Part shown: one piece after another, positions 26,232-36,643 of the stretch
Layout: every line of letters starts with the position of its first letter
Numbering within the stretch: the stretch's first letter is position 1
Origin: Candidatus Zixiibacteriota bacterium
GTDB taxonomy: Bacteria; Zixibacteria; MSB-5A5; GN15; FEB-12
Direction of reading: 5' to 3'
NCBI GenBank assembly: GCA_024280215.1
Contig: JAJRQO010000028.1
Coordinates: forward strand, 62,001 to 126,000
Length of the DNA stretch: 64,000 bases
Notes under the pieces: generated by a model
What the model was told of the DNA's origin: nothing
The model's input: only the letters and a program-made list of their open reading frames with translations
Database searches by the model: none
Position numbers and translations under genes: made by a program

Positions 26232-28235
26232 TTAAAATAAATATGGACCAACAACTAAAGAAACGATAGCCATAAGTTTGATTAAGATATTCATGGCAGG
26301 ACCAGAAGTATCTTTGAAAGGATCACCAACAGTATCACCTACAACAGCAGCTTTATGGGCGTCAGAGCCTTTACCACCGTGTGCGCCAGTTTCGATATAC
26401 TTCTTCGCATTATCCCATGCACCACCCGCATTTGACATCATAAGTGCCATCATCACACCTGACATAGTAGAACCAGCAAGCATACCTCCAAGACCTTCAG
26501 CACCTAAAAGTTTACCAATTATAATTGGTGAACAGATTGCTACTAATCCTGGCATGACCATTTGTTTTAAAGCACCTTTAGTCGCAATGTCAACACAACG
26601 ACCTGTATCAGGTTTCGCTTTACCTTCCATAAGTCCAGTAATCTCTCTGAACTGACGGCGAACTTCTTCAACCATTTCAGCAGCAGCTTTACCAACCGCA
26701 TTCATTGTAAGAGCGGCAACAAAAAACGGAAGCACACCACCCATGAAGAATCCAATCACAACTAATGGATCTAAGATGTTTATACTTGTTAAACCGACAG
26801 CTGAAGAATAAGCAGAGAATAATGCGAGTGCTGTCAATGCAGCAGAACCAATAGCAAAGCCTTTACCAATAGCAGCTGTTGTGTTACCTAATGAATCTAA
26901 TTTATCAGTAATTTTACGGACATCTTCACCTAAGCCAGCCATTTCTGAAATACCACCGGCATTATCAGCGATTGGGCCATACGCATCAACAGATATTGTC
27001 ACACCGATAGTTGCAAGCATACCAACACCAGCAATACCGATACCATATAGACCCGCAAATGTAAAGCCAGCGAAAATTGCTCCACAAATAACAATAATAG
27101 GAAGTAGCACAGATTCCATACCTACTGCTAAACCAGAAATAATATTTGTAGCAGAACCAGTTTCAGAAGCATCTGCGATATCTCTGATAGGTTTTGCGGC
27201 AGTATAATATTCGGTTAAAAGACCTAACATGATGCCAGCAACGTTACCAGCAAGAATAGCCCAGAATACATTTGTATCAATTCCTAATGTATTAATTATA
27301 TACCATGCAGTTCCAAGCATTACAACAGAACCTACATAAGTTACTAAACGTAAAACCGATGCTGGGTTCATTGCTGAGAAAAGACGTACTGATAGAATTC
27401 CTAAGATTGAAGCAATCGCACCAAAGGCGACGATTAACAACGGAAGTTCCATAAGCTTTGAACGCATAGAATCTATAATCTCTACTCCACCAAGTGATGT
27501 AGCAGTAGCAGCAATAGCGATTGTCGCAATTACAGAACCAACATACGATTCAAACAAATCAGCACCCATACCAGCAGTATCACCAACATTGTCACCAACG
27601 TTATCAGCAATAACCGCAGGGTTACGAGGGTCGTCTTCAGGAATTCCAGCTTCAACTTTACCAACTAAATCAGCACCAACATCGGCAGCTTTTGTAAAGA
27701 TACCACCACCAACACGAGCGAACAATGCGATAGTTGAGGCACCCATAGCAAAACCTGAGATATTAGATGATGAGACAGCATCTCCGAAGAAATAGAATGC
27801 AGTCCCTACACCGATGAGACCAAGTGATGCGACTGACATTCCCATAACAGCACCACCAGAGAATGCGATAGATAAGGCAGATGCTTCTCCCTCATCTTTG
27901 GCTGCGGCAGTTGTACGTACATTGGCCGCAGTTGCTGCTTTCATACCAATGAAACCAGCAAGCATAGAACAGAATGCACCACCAATAAATGAATATGCTG
28001 TTTCAGGTGTGGTATACAGAAATAGCATTCCACTTACTACTACAATAAAACCTACAAGAATAGTGTATTCTCTTTTTAAAAAGACCATCGCTCCATCATG
28101 AATAACATCTGAAATTTCTTTCATTAATTCTGTTCCTGTAGATTTTGTTTTAATCCACATTAAAAGAATTATTGCGAAAATAATTCCAATTGCTCCGATG
28201 ATGACCGATAATTGACCAGTCTCAATTCCCATCAT
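26232..28235 (-). CDS. hppA: Membrane-bound ion-translocating pyrophosphatase
   Basis: Couples PPi hydrolysis to Na+ or H+ pumping across the inner membrane. 667 residues, about sixteen helices. Diagnostic motifs are [20 protein letters not shown] (PPi site), [20 protein letters not shown], and [14 protein letters not shown] near the C-terminus. The segment [18 protein letters not shown] has Ala where K+-independent enzymes have Lys, marking the K+-dependent class. The Glu in DLFESYVG is the position seen in Na+-pumping members, so Na+ transport is likely but unproven. A strong AGGAG site precedes the start; a terminator follows. Confidence 0.95.
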   Translation of the reverse strand: MMGIETGQLSVIIGAIGIIFAIILLMWIKTKSTGTELMKEISDVIHDGAMVFLKREYTILVGFIVVVSGMLFLYTTPETAYSFIGGAFCSMLAGFIGMKAATAANVRTTAAAKDEGEASALSIAFSGGAVMGMSVASLGLIGVGTAFYFFGDAVSSSNISGFAMGASTIALFARVGGGIFTKAADVGADLVGKVEAGIPEDDPRNPAVIADNVGDNVGDTAGMGADLFESYVGSVIATIAIAATATSLGGVEIIDSMRSKLMELPLLIVAFGAIASILGILSVRLFSAMNPASVLRLVTYVGSVVMLGTAWYIINTLGIDTNVFWAILAGNVAGIMLGLLTEYYTAAKPIRDIADASETGSATNIISGLAVGMESVLLPIIVICGAIFAGFTFAGLYGIGIAGVGMLATIGVTISVDAYGPIADNAGGISEMAGLGEDVRKITDKLDSLGNTTAAIGKGFAIGSAALTALALFSAYSSAVGLTSINILDPLVVIGFFMGGVLPFFVAALTMNAVGKAAAEMVEEVRRQFREITGLMEGKAKPDTGRCVDIATKGALKQMVMPGLVAICSPIIIGKLLGAEGLGGMLAGSTMSGVMMALMMSNAGGAWDNAKKYIETGAHGGKGSDAHKAAVVGDTVGDPFKDTSGPAMNILIKLMAIVSLVVGPYLF

Positions 28236-28356
28236 TTCTGATTTCTCCTGTCAAGATTATAATATTTAATAAGTTACATTTTTTCTACTGTTATAAATTA
28301 GGCAAGAATATATTGAATAATTACAATTTGGCAAGCTAAAATTGGATAAATTAGAT

Positions 28357-28388
28357 AAAAAAAACGGCTTATAAATATAAGCCGTTTT
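28357..28388. terminator. Terminator after the 476-residue lipoprotein gene
   Basis: Stem ACGGCTTATA/TATAAGCCGT with an A-rich left flank and T-rich right flank, 26 bases beyond the lipoprotein stop (minus strand). Confidence 0.85.
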
Positions 28389-28413
28389 CAGTCAAGTTCT
28401 ATAATCAATTAGA

Positions 28414-29844
28414 TTAAAGCTTTTCGACGGTAACCCATACTAATGGGAAACCTCTTAAAGCGTCATTTACATACATATGACCACGTAAGGTAAAGCCTTG
28501 AGTGGTTGAGTCAGCAGCTCCGCTCGTTATTGGTAAATCACCAATATAGGCAAACAACGGGAAGTTAGTCGTGTCTGAGTAAAAAATTGGTTCCATTGTA
28601 ATAAAGACGTAACCTGGAGTACCTGCCAAATTAGGTAAAGTAACTAATGGTGCTGGGAGGTTAGTTAAGAAATCTTCACCAGGGAAAAGTGGAACACGAG
28701 GTGGGCTTTGATAAATTGTATCTATATAAGGATTACTTGCGTCTGGAGCAGTAATATCATAAAACTCTCCAGTAGTCAATAATCCACCATCAATATCTGT
28801 TAAAAACGGTTCGAGGAATTTCCACCCAGGTAATGTTAAATTCCCAACAGCAGCTGGGTTGATAGCATCTGAAATTACCCAACCTTTGTATTTCCAGCCA
28901 TATGGTGACAAACTAGGCATTTCAAAATTATCCTGAACAAATTTTTCTTCTGTTACACTAAATGATGATGTTTCGTAGTCGATCAAGAGTGATGTCGGAT
29001 AATACGAAGGATCCGCATAAAATGTATCGGTTACTATTGAGTCAATTACCGAGGAATCAATTACAATAGAATCTATAAAAGGTAATCCAACTATAGTATC
29101 TATAACATTAAATCTTGTAATTGTTCTTGAGATTGTATCAATGCCAACACCGTTTGTATCAGGTCCCATTACTTGGATCGTGTCAAATGTTACAATAGAT
29201 GTTGTATCAATTCCTAAGATAATCGTATCTAAAATATATTCAGTAACTAATTCAGTAGAATCTAAATGCCATTCATTAATCGCGGTTGTGTCAGTAATTA
29301 CTCTTAAATTACTTGTATAGTTACTAAACCAAATAGAACGTCCATTAGTTGAATTATCAGGTCCATCAGATGTCCCGACCATATTGTAACGTGCAGTCGC
29401 ATTCCAAAGAGAATCAGTTAAAGGAACTTGTAATTTAATAGTAGGGCTCGAAGTGAAATCTACCAGCATTATAGATGCAGGTGAATTTGGAGCAGCATCA
29501 ACAGCAGGTTCTACAGAAATCAAAATAGAAATATAATTATCGATATTTTCATCTAAATAAAATCGACCACCTTCAGAACGAGTAGCTGTACCAGCTTCAT
29601 TTAAAAATGTTCCGGCGGTGAAATCATATCCAAATTTGCCTAATGATAACGTATCAGTTGCATTAGCAACCCATAATTCATAGACAGTTTCGGCTGGATT
29701 ATTTGGTAATCTTTCAGGGTTGAGACTCAAATATGCTCTACCATTTGGTGTTATTACATCATCAGGCTGATCACATCCAGTTGCGAATATTAACAGACAT
29801 ACTGTTAATGTGCTTAATAACAACATCTTAGAACTTTTATACAT
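28414..29844 (-). CDS. Large surface or periplasmic lipoprotein of unknown function
   Basis: 476 residues with a lipoprotein signal (LLSTLTVCLLIFATGC, Cys24 as lipid site). The N-terminal part resembles a beta-sandwich (YLSLNPERLPNNPAETVYELWV); the centre, around residues 205-275, is a low-complexity stretch rich in Ile, Asp, Thr and Ser with irregular D-[TS]-I-V steps; the C-terminus is beta-rich. I do not recognise a family. It is transcribed alone: a terminator follows and a divergent gene begins about 215 bases upstream. Confidence 0.75.
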   Translation of the reverse strand: MYKSSKMLLLSTLTVCLLIFATGCDQPDDVITPNGRAYLSLNPERLPNNPAETVYELWVANATDTLSLGKFGYDFTAGTFLNEAGTATRSEGGRFYLDENIDNYISILISVEPAVDAAPNSPASIMLVDFTSSPTIKLQVPLTDSLWNATARYNMVGTSDGPDNSTNGRSIWFSNYTSNLRVITDTTAINEWHLDSTELVTEYILDTIILGIDTTSIVTFDTIQVMGPDTNGVGIDTISRTITRFNVIDTIVGLPFIDSIVIDSSVIDSIVTDTFYADPSYYPTSLLIDYETSSFSVTEEKFVQDNFEMPSLSPYGWKYKGWVISDAINPAAVGNLTLPGWKFLEPFLTDIDGGLLTTGEFYDITAPDASNPYIDTIYQSPPRVPLFPGEDFLTNLPAPLVTLPNLAGTPGYVFITMEPIFYSDTTNFPLFAYIGDLPITSGAADSTTQGFTLRGHMYVNDALRGFPLVWVTVEKL

Positions 29845-30059
29845 CTATTTGTTCCTCCTTGGGAAACTTATATATTTTTCCAATTTCAGTAATACAAAAC
29901 GAAATTATACCATTAAATACCAGCTATTGTCAAGTTCTTATTCAAAAAGATTTTAACTCTTACATAATGACGAGTAATACTAACTAAACATCTAAAGAAA
30001 TTGTGTACTTTAGTCGATAATTATGCAAAATATTATAATTGTTTATAAGGAGCGAATTC

Positions 30060-32114
30060 TTGCAAAAATGTCCAAAATGTTTAGCCGAGCAAAACAACGT
30101 AAACTCAAGTGCATGTTTTTATTGTGGCGCAGATATGAGCGAGGTTGTTGACTCAAATAATGTAGATTATAACGTTCAAGATGATTATGTCCCAGAAAAA
30201 TCAATCTCTCTCCCTGATTCCGATGACCTTGGAATAGAAACTACGGCTGATATGATGGAATCTGAAGCAAAGCACTTAAACAGCTCTTCCCCGCTTGAAG
30301 ATATTGATTCTAAAAATACTATCAAAGATGAAAGCGATACAGCTCCTATTAAAAAGGATTCGTCAGATATTAAAAAACTTTCTGAAGAAGAAATTAAAGA
30401 AATCGAGAGTAACCTCTATAATAAAAATGACTATATTAACGATAGAGAGAAATCTGCTCTTATGGAAAAAATTTCATCTGTTAACCCCTCTGATCCAGAA
30501 CCATTTTCAAATTCTCCTATTCAACCTCCTACAAAAGAGGATAATAACCCAGAACCTAAAATTGTTAAAGATAATTTAGAAAATAACTTACCTAAGCCAC
30601 AGATTTCAAAAAAAGGGCAAGGGCTCGCATTTTTTTACAAAAATTATATCAAAATAGAAGGCTCTCAAAAATTACATCCTGAAGATGAAATGATTATCAA
30701 TAATCGAAATTATGTTCTGAAACCAAAAAATTTAAATAAGAATATCGCTGTCTATTCTTTTGTGGCAATATTACTACTTTCTGTTTCTGTGGTTGGTTCT
30801 TTTTTAGCTGGCAACTCAGGTGTTGGTGATGGGCAGGTATTTGGACTTATTCTTGATGAAAACGATAATCCATATCTAAGTGGTGCAACTATTATCTTTG
30901 ACGATTTAAACGAAAGATCTCAATCTGATGCTAATGGTCTTTTCACTTTTAGTGATATACCAGCAGGTTCTCATAAAATAGCTTATAAAATTGGTGGTGA
31001 AATTATTGGTACTGATTATATAACGATTGCCGATAATAACTTTTCTTTTATAACACTAAAGCCTATGGAAGAAATTGTTGAAATTCCTGTTAAACAAACG
31101 GTACAAATTGCTAAAGCACCTATTGAAAAAAAGAAACAAGAAGTTGTCACTCCTAAAAAGGTTACACCGCCTAAAAAAATAATTGCTAAGAAAAAAACAA
31201 CTTCCAAAAAGAAATCTTCAGCAAAAGCAAAAAGTGGATATGGTAAACTTGTACTCAATGCCAATGTTGATGGTGCTAAAATAAAAGTTGATGGGTCCGT
31301 CTTGGGTGCTGGTAACCTTACCTACTCTAAAATAAAATCAGGAAAACATTCTTATACAATCTCTTTAGATGGATACGAGTCTACAAAAGGTTCTTTTACT
31401 ATAAAAAAAGGTGAAACAAAAACTCTCTCTCCATCCCTTAAACCTCTAACTCAAGCAAAAAAAGAAAAGAAGTTTAAAGGAAACGATTACCTCTACTCAG
31501 CCAAAAATGCTTTCAAACAGGCTGACTATACTACTGCGATTGCTGACTACAACAAAGTCATTGAACAAGCTCCAAGTTCAGCAAATGCATATTATGGACT
31601 CGGTGAATCTTATTCCAAATTAAAAAAATGGGATAAGGCTTACGATAATTTCATTAAATCCGCAGAGATTAATCAGTTCAAAAAAAGAACCAACGAAGCA
31701 ATCGCTTGTTATAATCAAGCTATCAAAGTTGATGATAAAAAAACTACTGGTTATTTAGGTCGTGGAGATATCTATTTGGATGCGGGTGAATTTAGAGCAG
31801 CTCTTGGTGATTTCGATAAAGTTGTAAAGCTTGATAAACGAAATTTTTATGGATATTTCGGAATGGGTGAAGCATCTTTTGAATTACAACGTTACTCAAA
31901 AGCAATCAAGTCATTTAAAGATGCTCGTTCTTTAAAAAATGACAATACACTTGTTCATCAATATTTGACATTGGCGTATATGTATGAACATGACAGAAAA
32001 AACACAAAAAAGAGTTTGGAAAAATTTAACGAATATGCTTCTGAAAATGAAAAAAACAGTTTCAAGAAAAACAGTCAGTATTCAGTAATCAAAAAATTTG
32101 TAGCTTCGGAGTAA
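30060..32114 (+). CDS. Zinc-ribbon, membrane-anchored PEGA/TPR protein
   Basis: 684 residues, started at TTG 30060 because AAGGAG lies seven bases upstream and the zinc ribbon follows at once (CPKC...CFYCG). A long acidic, disordered stretch runs to about residue 225; then one membrane helix (SFVAILLLSVSVVGSFLAG), a CarboxypepD_reg-like beta domain (GLILDENDNPYLSGATIIF), a Lys-rich linker, a PEGA domain (GYGKLVLNANVDGAKIKVDG) and TPR-like repeats to the end. The layout suggests cytosolic metal binding linked to extracytoplasmic protein interaction; the partner is unknown. Followed nine bases later by the Two-CW gene. Confidence 0.82.
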   Translation: MQKCPKCLAEQNNVNSSACFYCGADMSEVVDSNNVDYNVQDDYVPEKSISLPDSDDLGIETTADMMESEAKHLNSSSPLEDIDSKNTIKDESDTAPIKKDSSDIKKLSEEEIKEIESNLYNKNDYINDREKSALMEKISSVNPSDPEPFSNSPIQPPTKEDNNPEPKIVKDNLENNLPKPQISKKGQGLAFFYKNYIKIEGSQKLHPEDEMIINNRNYVLKPKNLNKNIAVYSFVAILLLSVSVVGSFLAGNSGVGDGQVFGLILDENDNPYLSGATIIFDDLNERSQSDANGLFTFSDIPAGSHKIAYKIGGEIIGTDYITIADNNFSFITLKPMEEIVEIPVKQTVQIAKAPIEKKKQEVVTPKKVTPPKKIIAKKKTTSKKKSSAKAKSGYGKLVLNANVDGAKIKVDGSVLGAGNLTYSKIKSGKHSYTISLDGYESTKGSFTIKKGETKTLSPSLKPLTQAKKEKKFKGNDYLYSAKNAFKQADYTTAIADYNKVIEQAPSSANAYYGLGESYSKLKKWDKAYDNFIKSAEINQFKKRTNEAIACYNQAIKVDDKKTTGYLGRGDIYLDAGEFRAALGDFDKVVKLDKRNFYGYFGMGEASFELQRYSKAIKSFKDARSLKNDNTLVHQYLTLAYMYEHDRKNTKKSLEKFNEYASENEKNSFKKNSQYSVIKKFVASE

Positions 32115-32123
32115 GCCAGTAAT

Positions 32124-32408
32124 ATGTCTAAAAAGTTAAATTGTTGGGAATTTGTAAATTGTGGTAGAGAAAAAAATGGTCTTATGGTCTCTACGTTAGG
32201 TGAATGTAAAGTTGTCACCGATATGAAGTACGATGGACTCAATAACGGTGTTGGTGCTGGGCGTGCTTGCTGGATGACGCATAAAGACAATTGTGTTATG
32301 ATAAAATCTCAACAATATTTATCTTGTTATGATTGTCCTTTTTATAAACGTGTTGCATTTGAAGAAGAAGAACAAATTGTCTGCGAATTAGAACCTGCCG
32401 CAGTCTAA
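32124..32408 (+). CDS. Two-CW domain protein
   Basis: 94 residues with eight Cys in the Two-CW pattern: LNCWEFVNCGRE near the N-terminus and ACWMTHKDNCVMI then CYDCPFYKR. Such proteins are small soluble Cys-rich modules, probably metal-binding, often next to signalling genes in deltaproteobacteria and FCB bacteria; the function is not established. Cotranscribed with the PEGA/TPR gene (nine bases between) and followed by a terminator. Confidence 0.78.
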   Translation: MSKKLNCWEFVNCGREKNGLMVSTLGECKVVTDMKYDGLNNGVGAGRACWMTHKDNCVMIKSQQYLSCYDCPFYKRVAFEEEEQIVCELEPAAV

Positions 32409-32428
32409 AAACAGATTTCAGAAATCTT

Positions 32429-32462
32429 AACGGCTCTGCAGTTCTTGCGGGGTCGTTTTTTT
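32429..32462 (+). terminator. Terminator after the Two-CW gene
   Basis: An 11-bp stem with wobble pairs, AACGGCTCTGC/GCGGGGTCGTT, loop AGTTCTT, then a T-run, 20 bases after the stop codon. Confidence 0.85.
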
Positions 32463-32544
32463 ATTTGCTTGCCATCAAAACTTTTCCGTACTATTTTCGT
32501 TATTAGAAACAAATCTAATAACGTACCAAAACAGGAGCTCTTTT

Positions 32545-34464
32545 ATGGTTCGCAAAATCTTAATTTCTACCCTCATCTTAATTTTTGCCTTTTCATCGCT
32601 TGCAATTGCAGATGAAGGTACAAAAACAAAATCACTATTAGATGCGGGCAAATATGTCCCTGATATCGGCACTTTCCTGCAAATCGGAGCCAACTCGCCA
32701 GCAGGTATCAACTGGGATGGTGACAAAATTTTCTTCCGCTCATCAACCTCTGGGGCTTCTCAAATCTATCGCATCACCGATGCTGGATGGCCATATCAAC
32801 TTACTACATTTGAAGATGGTGTCGACTATTTTGTTTTAGCACATAATGGTCTCATCGCAATAGTTGGAGCATCTGTAGGTGGTTCTGAACAATCTCAACT
32901 CTACCTTATGGATACTGAAACAGGTCGCGTTCTCAAACTGACTGATTTTGAAGATGTCCAAATAGGGTCAGTTACTTGGGCAAAAAATGATGCCTCGATA
33001 TATTATCGCTCTAATGAAGAAAATAAACGTGATTTCTTCCTTTATGAAATGAATATTGCAACTGGTGAAGCAAAAAAAATTCTTAATAACCCTGGCTACA
33101 ATGCAATTGCCGATTTATCCCAAGATGGTAAAATGATGATTGTTGCCAACTACACCTCAAATGTAAATAACGACTTATTCCTCTTAGATTTGACTTCTGG
33201 TGATTTTAAAGCCTTAACGAAAGACGAAGGCGATGTTGTCTATGGTTCGCCTACTCTAATGCCTGACAACAAAACAATCTGGCTTGTTTGTAATGGCAAC
33301 AAAGATGGTATCGCTCGCCTTGCTAAAATGACTGTAGGTTCATCCAAAGTTGAATATGCAACCGATGGTTGGCTTGACCCACAATGGGAAGTCGAAGGAA
33401 TTGGCTTCTCACGTGATTTCAAAACTATGGGTGCCCAAATAAACGAAGAAGGTTACAATCGTCTAAAGCTTCGTGTAGTTGAATCTGGTAAAGAACTCCC
33501 GTCTCCACCACTTGACGGCATGCTTGGTTTCTCTGGTGCCGATAAAAATGGAAACTTACTACTCTCATTTTCAGGACCTACGCAAGCTCCTGAATGCTGG
33601 TTATGGAATCCTCATACCGAAAAACTCAAACAGTTGACATTTTCTATTTATGCTGGTATTGATCGTAAGATTTTTACCGCACCAAAGCTTATCAAATACA
33701 AATCATTTGATGGGCTCGAAATTCCTGCTTTCTTATATTTACCAGCGGACTATGATGGCAAACCAATTCCATTTATTGTCTCCGCCCATGGTGGTCCAGA
33801 AGGTCAATTCCAACCAGCTTTTATTCGTAATTTCCAATATTTGATGCTTAACGGTTTTGGTATCATTGCTCCGAATCCTCGTGGCTCATCTGGATATGGT
33901 CGTGACTATATGAATCTTGACAACTATAAACTCCGTAAAAATTCACTAAAAGATTACAAAGCCGCAGTTGAGTATCTTCTTGAAAACAATTACACTCAAA
34001 AAGGTCAAATTGGTATTCGTGGTGGTTCCTATGGTGGCTATGTTGTACTGGGTATGATTACCGAATACCCTGAAATGTTTAACGCAGCTATTGATGTTGT
34101 CGGTATTGCTAATTTTAAATCATTTTTAGAAATCACAAAACCATATCGTCGTGCATTACGTGAATCTGAATATGGTCCATTGTCCGATCCTGAATTTTTA
34201 GAATCTGTTTCACCAATTCATAAAGCACATCTGATTAAAACTCCTCTATTTGTTATTCATGGGGAAAATGACCCTCGTGTTCCAGTTGGTGAAGCTCGTC
34301 AGATTATCAAAGCGGTCAATGACAATGGTGGGATTGTGGATTCGTTGATTTTTCCTGATGAAGGACATGGCGCTAGAAAACGGGTCAATGTTATTGAATC
34401 GTATAGACGTCAGGTTGCATTTTACAAAAAACATTTATTACCATTGGATGTAAATAAAGAATAA
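32545..34464 (+). CDS. Secreted S9-family prolyl oligopeptidase-like peptidase
   Basis: 639 residues: signal peptide (ILISTLILIFAFSSLAIA), a beta-propeller (repeated blades such as YRITDAGWPYQLTTFEDGVD and LYLMDTETGRVLKLT), then an alpha/beta hydrolase domain. The catalytic Ser lies in GIRGGSYGGYV (about residue 496), Asp in HGENDPRVP and His in DEGHGARK. S9 enzymes remove dipeptides or acylated residues from short peptides; this one is likely periplasmic. It stands alone between terminators. Confidence 0.9.
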   Translation: MVRKILISTLILIFAFSSLAIADEGTKTKSLLDAGKYVPDIGTFLQIGANSPAGINWDGDKIFFRSSTSGASQIYRITDAGWPYQLTTFEDGVDYFVLAHNGLIAIVGASVGGSEQSQLYLMDTETGRVLKLTDFEDVQIGSVTWAKNDASIYYRSNEENKRDFFLYEMNIATGEAKKILNNPGYNAIADLSQDGKMMIVANYTSNVNNDLFLLDLTSGDFKALTKDEGDVVYGSPTLMPDNKTIWLVCNGNKDGIARLAKMTVGSSKVEYATDGWLDPQWEVEGIGFSRDFKTMGAQINEEGYNRLKLRVVESGKELPSPPLDGMLGFSGADKNGNLLLSFSGPTQAPECWLWNPHTEKLKQLTFSIYAGIDRKIFTAPKLIKYKSFDGLEIPAFLYLPADYDGKPIPFIVSAHGGPEGQFQPAFIRNFQYLMLNGFGIIAPNPRGSSGYGRDYMNLDNYKLRKNSLKDYKAAVEYLLENNYTQKGQIGIRGGSYGGYVVLGMITEYPEMFNAAIDVVGIANFKSFLEITKPYRRALRESEYGPLSDPEFLESVSPIHKAHLIKTPLFVIHGENDPRVPVGEARQIIKAVNDNGGIVDSLIFPDEGHGARKRVNVIESYRRQVAFYKKHLLPLDVNKE

Positions 34465-34485
34465 GAAATTTTACACACCCCCCAG

Positions 34486-34732
34486 CCCCTCTTTTTAGAG
34501 GGGAGTCAAAATATAAGGCAGGTCGCGTTTGACCTGTCTTTTTTTATTATAGTTTAGTAAGGTTCAGGTATGCCTGAATCTAAAAGGGCGTTTCACGAAA
34601 CGCCCCTACAAACATTGTCATTCTCAACCCTGACTAAACCATCCCCGACTTGATCGGGGAACCATATAATTGTAGGGCAGGTCTTTCCGAAACCTGCTTT
34701 TTTTTATGATTTGTCATGCTGAGCTTGTCGAA
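34486..34732. repeat. Second palindrome cluster, including terminator-like hairpins
   Basis: Between the S9 gene and the HEPN-like gene (489 bp without a gene) lies a run of hairpins: CCCCTC/GAGGGG (34486-34503), CAGGTC/GACCTG with a T-run (34519-34545, a plausible S9 terminator), TTCAGG/CCTGAA (34563-34578), GGGCGTTT/AAACGCCC (34586-34605), CCCCGA-CTTGA-TCGGGG (34643-34659), GCAGG/CCTGC with eight T's (34677-34705) and one CTGAGCTTGTCGAAG unit (34718-34732). Several match the cluster at 1.8-3.0 kb. The rest of the gap, to 34830, holds nothing I recognise. Confidence 0.7.
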
Positions 34733-34830
34733 GTATACTCCAAAGAATAACCCCCCACAACCCCTTACCTGAGGACGACCGGATCCAATCCTTTGGTATA
34801 TCACATATTTTTAATAATTTCAGAATGTGA

Positions 34831-34858
34831 TTGACAAATAATGCGTTTAAAGTATTAT
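34831..34858 (+). promoter_or_regulatory. Sigma70-like promoter for the HEPN-like gene
   Basis: TTGACA at 34831-34836 and TATTAT at 34853-34858 with a 16-bp spacer, about 95 bases before the TTG start. Confidence 0.55.
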
Positions 34859-34953
34859 TGTGTACGACATCTACGTTTTGACATCAAAAGGGTAATCAAT
34901 TATAAATATTTATTCTTATATGAAAATAATTTAGTACAGATTAAGGAGTAGTT

Positions 34954-35869
34954 TTGGAAAAGTTTAAATTACCAGGTTCTTCGTATAAAGAACTAGCAAA
35001 TATTATTTTAGCATACAATGCTCAAAATGGACCTGCAAGCCCAAAAGAAGTTGCTTCATATATAAAAGTTCATGAAACAACTATTAGTTTAAATAATGGC
35101 TTTTTAGTCAATATCGGTGTAATCACAAGCGGTAACAAAAAAACTATTACAGAAATTGGCAAATTATTGGCAGGAGCAATAGAACATCAATTGGAATTAG
35201 AAATAAAAAATTCATGGTACAAAGTTATAAATGAGATTGATTTTTTCCACAAAATAATTTCTGCGGTTAAGATACGTAAAAGCATGGAACAGAACAGCTT
35301 ACAGTCTCATATCGCATATACCGCTGGTGCAGGAAAAAAGAATCACACTTTAACTGGTGCAAATACAGTAATTGAAATTTTAAAAATTGCTAATATTTTC
35401 AAAGAAGAAAACGGAATTATCGAAATCCTAAAATCTGATAAAAAGTTAGAAAGACAAGTTGAGTTTTATCCCATAAATATCAATTTGTGATGAAGCTGAA
35501 ATAATAACTCCACTAGGAAATGCTTTACTTAGAGCAAATTCTAAATTGGCTAGAGAAGCTGTTTTACAAGCTGGCAACTCATTAGATTCATTCTTATCCA
35601 ATATGTTAAACCATTATAATATTCCAAATACGGCAAATGGAATTAATCAGAAACTAGATGCACTCAAAGGCGATAATAAGATTGCCACAAAATTACAGTA
35701 TAAAGGTTATTATCTAGGTCATGTTAGAAATGCAGCTGACCATGGAGTTGATAGAGACATTAATGCTCCTTGGGACATTTCAAATGAAACAGGTTTTGAA
35801 TTCGTATTGTTAACTTGCTCATTTATAAAAGCATATTATGAATATATGAATAATGTTTTTGAATTATAG
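34954..35869 (+). pseudogene. wHTH plus HEPN-like gene interrupted by a frameshift
   Basis: Two frames look like one protein of about 305 residues. The first (178 codons, TTG start with AAGGAG five bases before it) ends at TGA 35488-35490; its N-terminus (SYKELANIILAYNAQNGPA, EVASYIKVHETTIS) looks like a winged helix. The second frame is open right from that TGA, offset by one base, has no good start, and runs to 35869; it contains HVRNAADHGVD, an R-x4-H motif of HEPN ribonuclease-type domains. Removing one base near 35484-35489 joins them. A mutation, a sequencing error or programmed +1 frameshifting are all possible. Family assignment is tentative. Confidence 0.6.
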
Positions 35870-35950
35870 ATCATAGACACTTTCCCTACAACTCTTCCCT
35901 AAAAAACAATTCTCTCCCCTTTACAAAAAAGCACCTCAAAAGGGGAAAAT

Positions 35951-36568
35951 ATGACTTTATCAAAACAAACAAAATCCAACCGTGAAAACGCCAAAAAATC
36001 AACAGGACCAAAAACCGAAAAAGGCAAAAATATCGTCTCCCAAAATGGTACCACCTTTGGACTCTTCTCAAAAAAACTCATTATCAAATCCGCCCACCTC
36101 ACCGAAGACAGAGTAGACTACGATCTCCTCATCGAAGACCTCCGTTCAGAGTTCAAACCACAAACATGGTTTCAAGAACTGCTTATCCGAAAAATAGCCA
36201 ACTCCCTCTGGCGTTCCCAACGTGCCGTCATAGCAGAAACCGCCCACATCAACAAACAACTCGAAAATATCGATGACAAAATCGAAAAAGAAGAGTTCCT
36301 CCATTCATTCAAAATGAAACGAGACAAAAACCTCCCACCGCTTGATTTCAATTCCCCCGATTCAAAAGAATTATCAGACCTCATAGGTGTCAATTCCATT
36401 CCAAAGACTAACTTTGCTACGAAGATTATGTACTATGAAATGCGTCTTGACCGCCAACTTGCCAGAACCTACGACTTACTCCGAAGAGTCCAATCAAAAG
36501 ATGAATTGGATAAGAAGGAGCAACAAAAAAAGGTCGTTAATGACCGAAACAAACCAATTTCCCTATAA
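35951..36568 (+). CDS. Uncharacterised protein with NAKKSTGPKTEKGK motif
   Basis: 205 residues, soluble and strongly charged. The N-terminus (NRENAKKSTGPKTEKGKNIV, then SQNGTTFGLFSKKL) matches a family seen in many environmental genomes, often in several copies and near mobile DNA, whose function I do not know. The middle is alpha-helical (LLIRKIANSLWRSQRAVIAE). Codon use is unlike the neighbours: C-ending codons (AAC, ATC, CTC, ACC) dominate, suggesting recent acquisition. It follows the HEPN-like gene after about 80 bases in the same accessory patch. Confidence 0.72.
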   Translation: MTLSKQTKSNRENAKKSTGPKTEKGKNIVSQNGTTFGLFSKKLIIKSAHLTEDRVDYDLLIEDLRSEFKPQTWFQELLIRKIANSLWRSQRAVIAETAHINKQLENIDDKIEKEEFLHSFKMKRDKNLPPLDFNSPDSKELSDLIGVNSIPKTNFATKIMYYEMRLDRQLARTYDLLRRVQSKDELDKKEQQKKVVNDRNKPISL

Positions 36569-36643
36569 CTCCAACAACAACTAATCATTACAACGAAAAA
36601 GTTGTTTTCTGGGATTTTAGAGTTATTGAAGTAAATAAGAAAA

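Noticed and set aside
35480-35495. Release-factor-2-like programmed +1 frameshift
   Set aside because: The site TTG TGA lacks the CTTTGAC context and an upstream Shine-Dalgarno-like element, so programming is not supported, though not excluded.
35886-36102. Minus-strand frames opposite the NAKKSTGPKTEKGK gene
   Set aside because: They are antisense shadows of a clear gene with a family motif.
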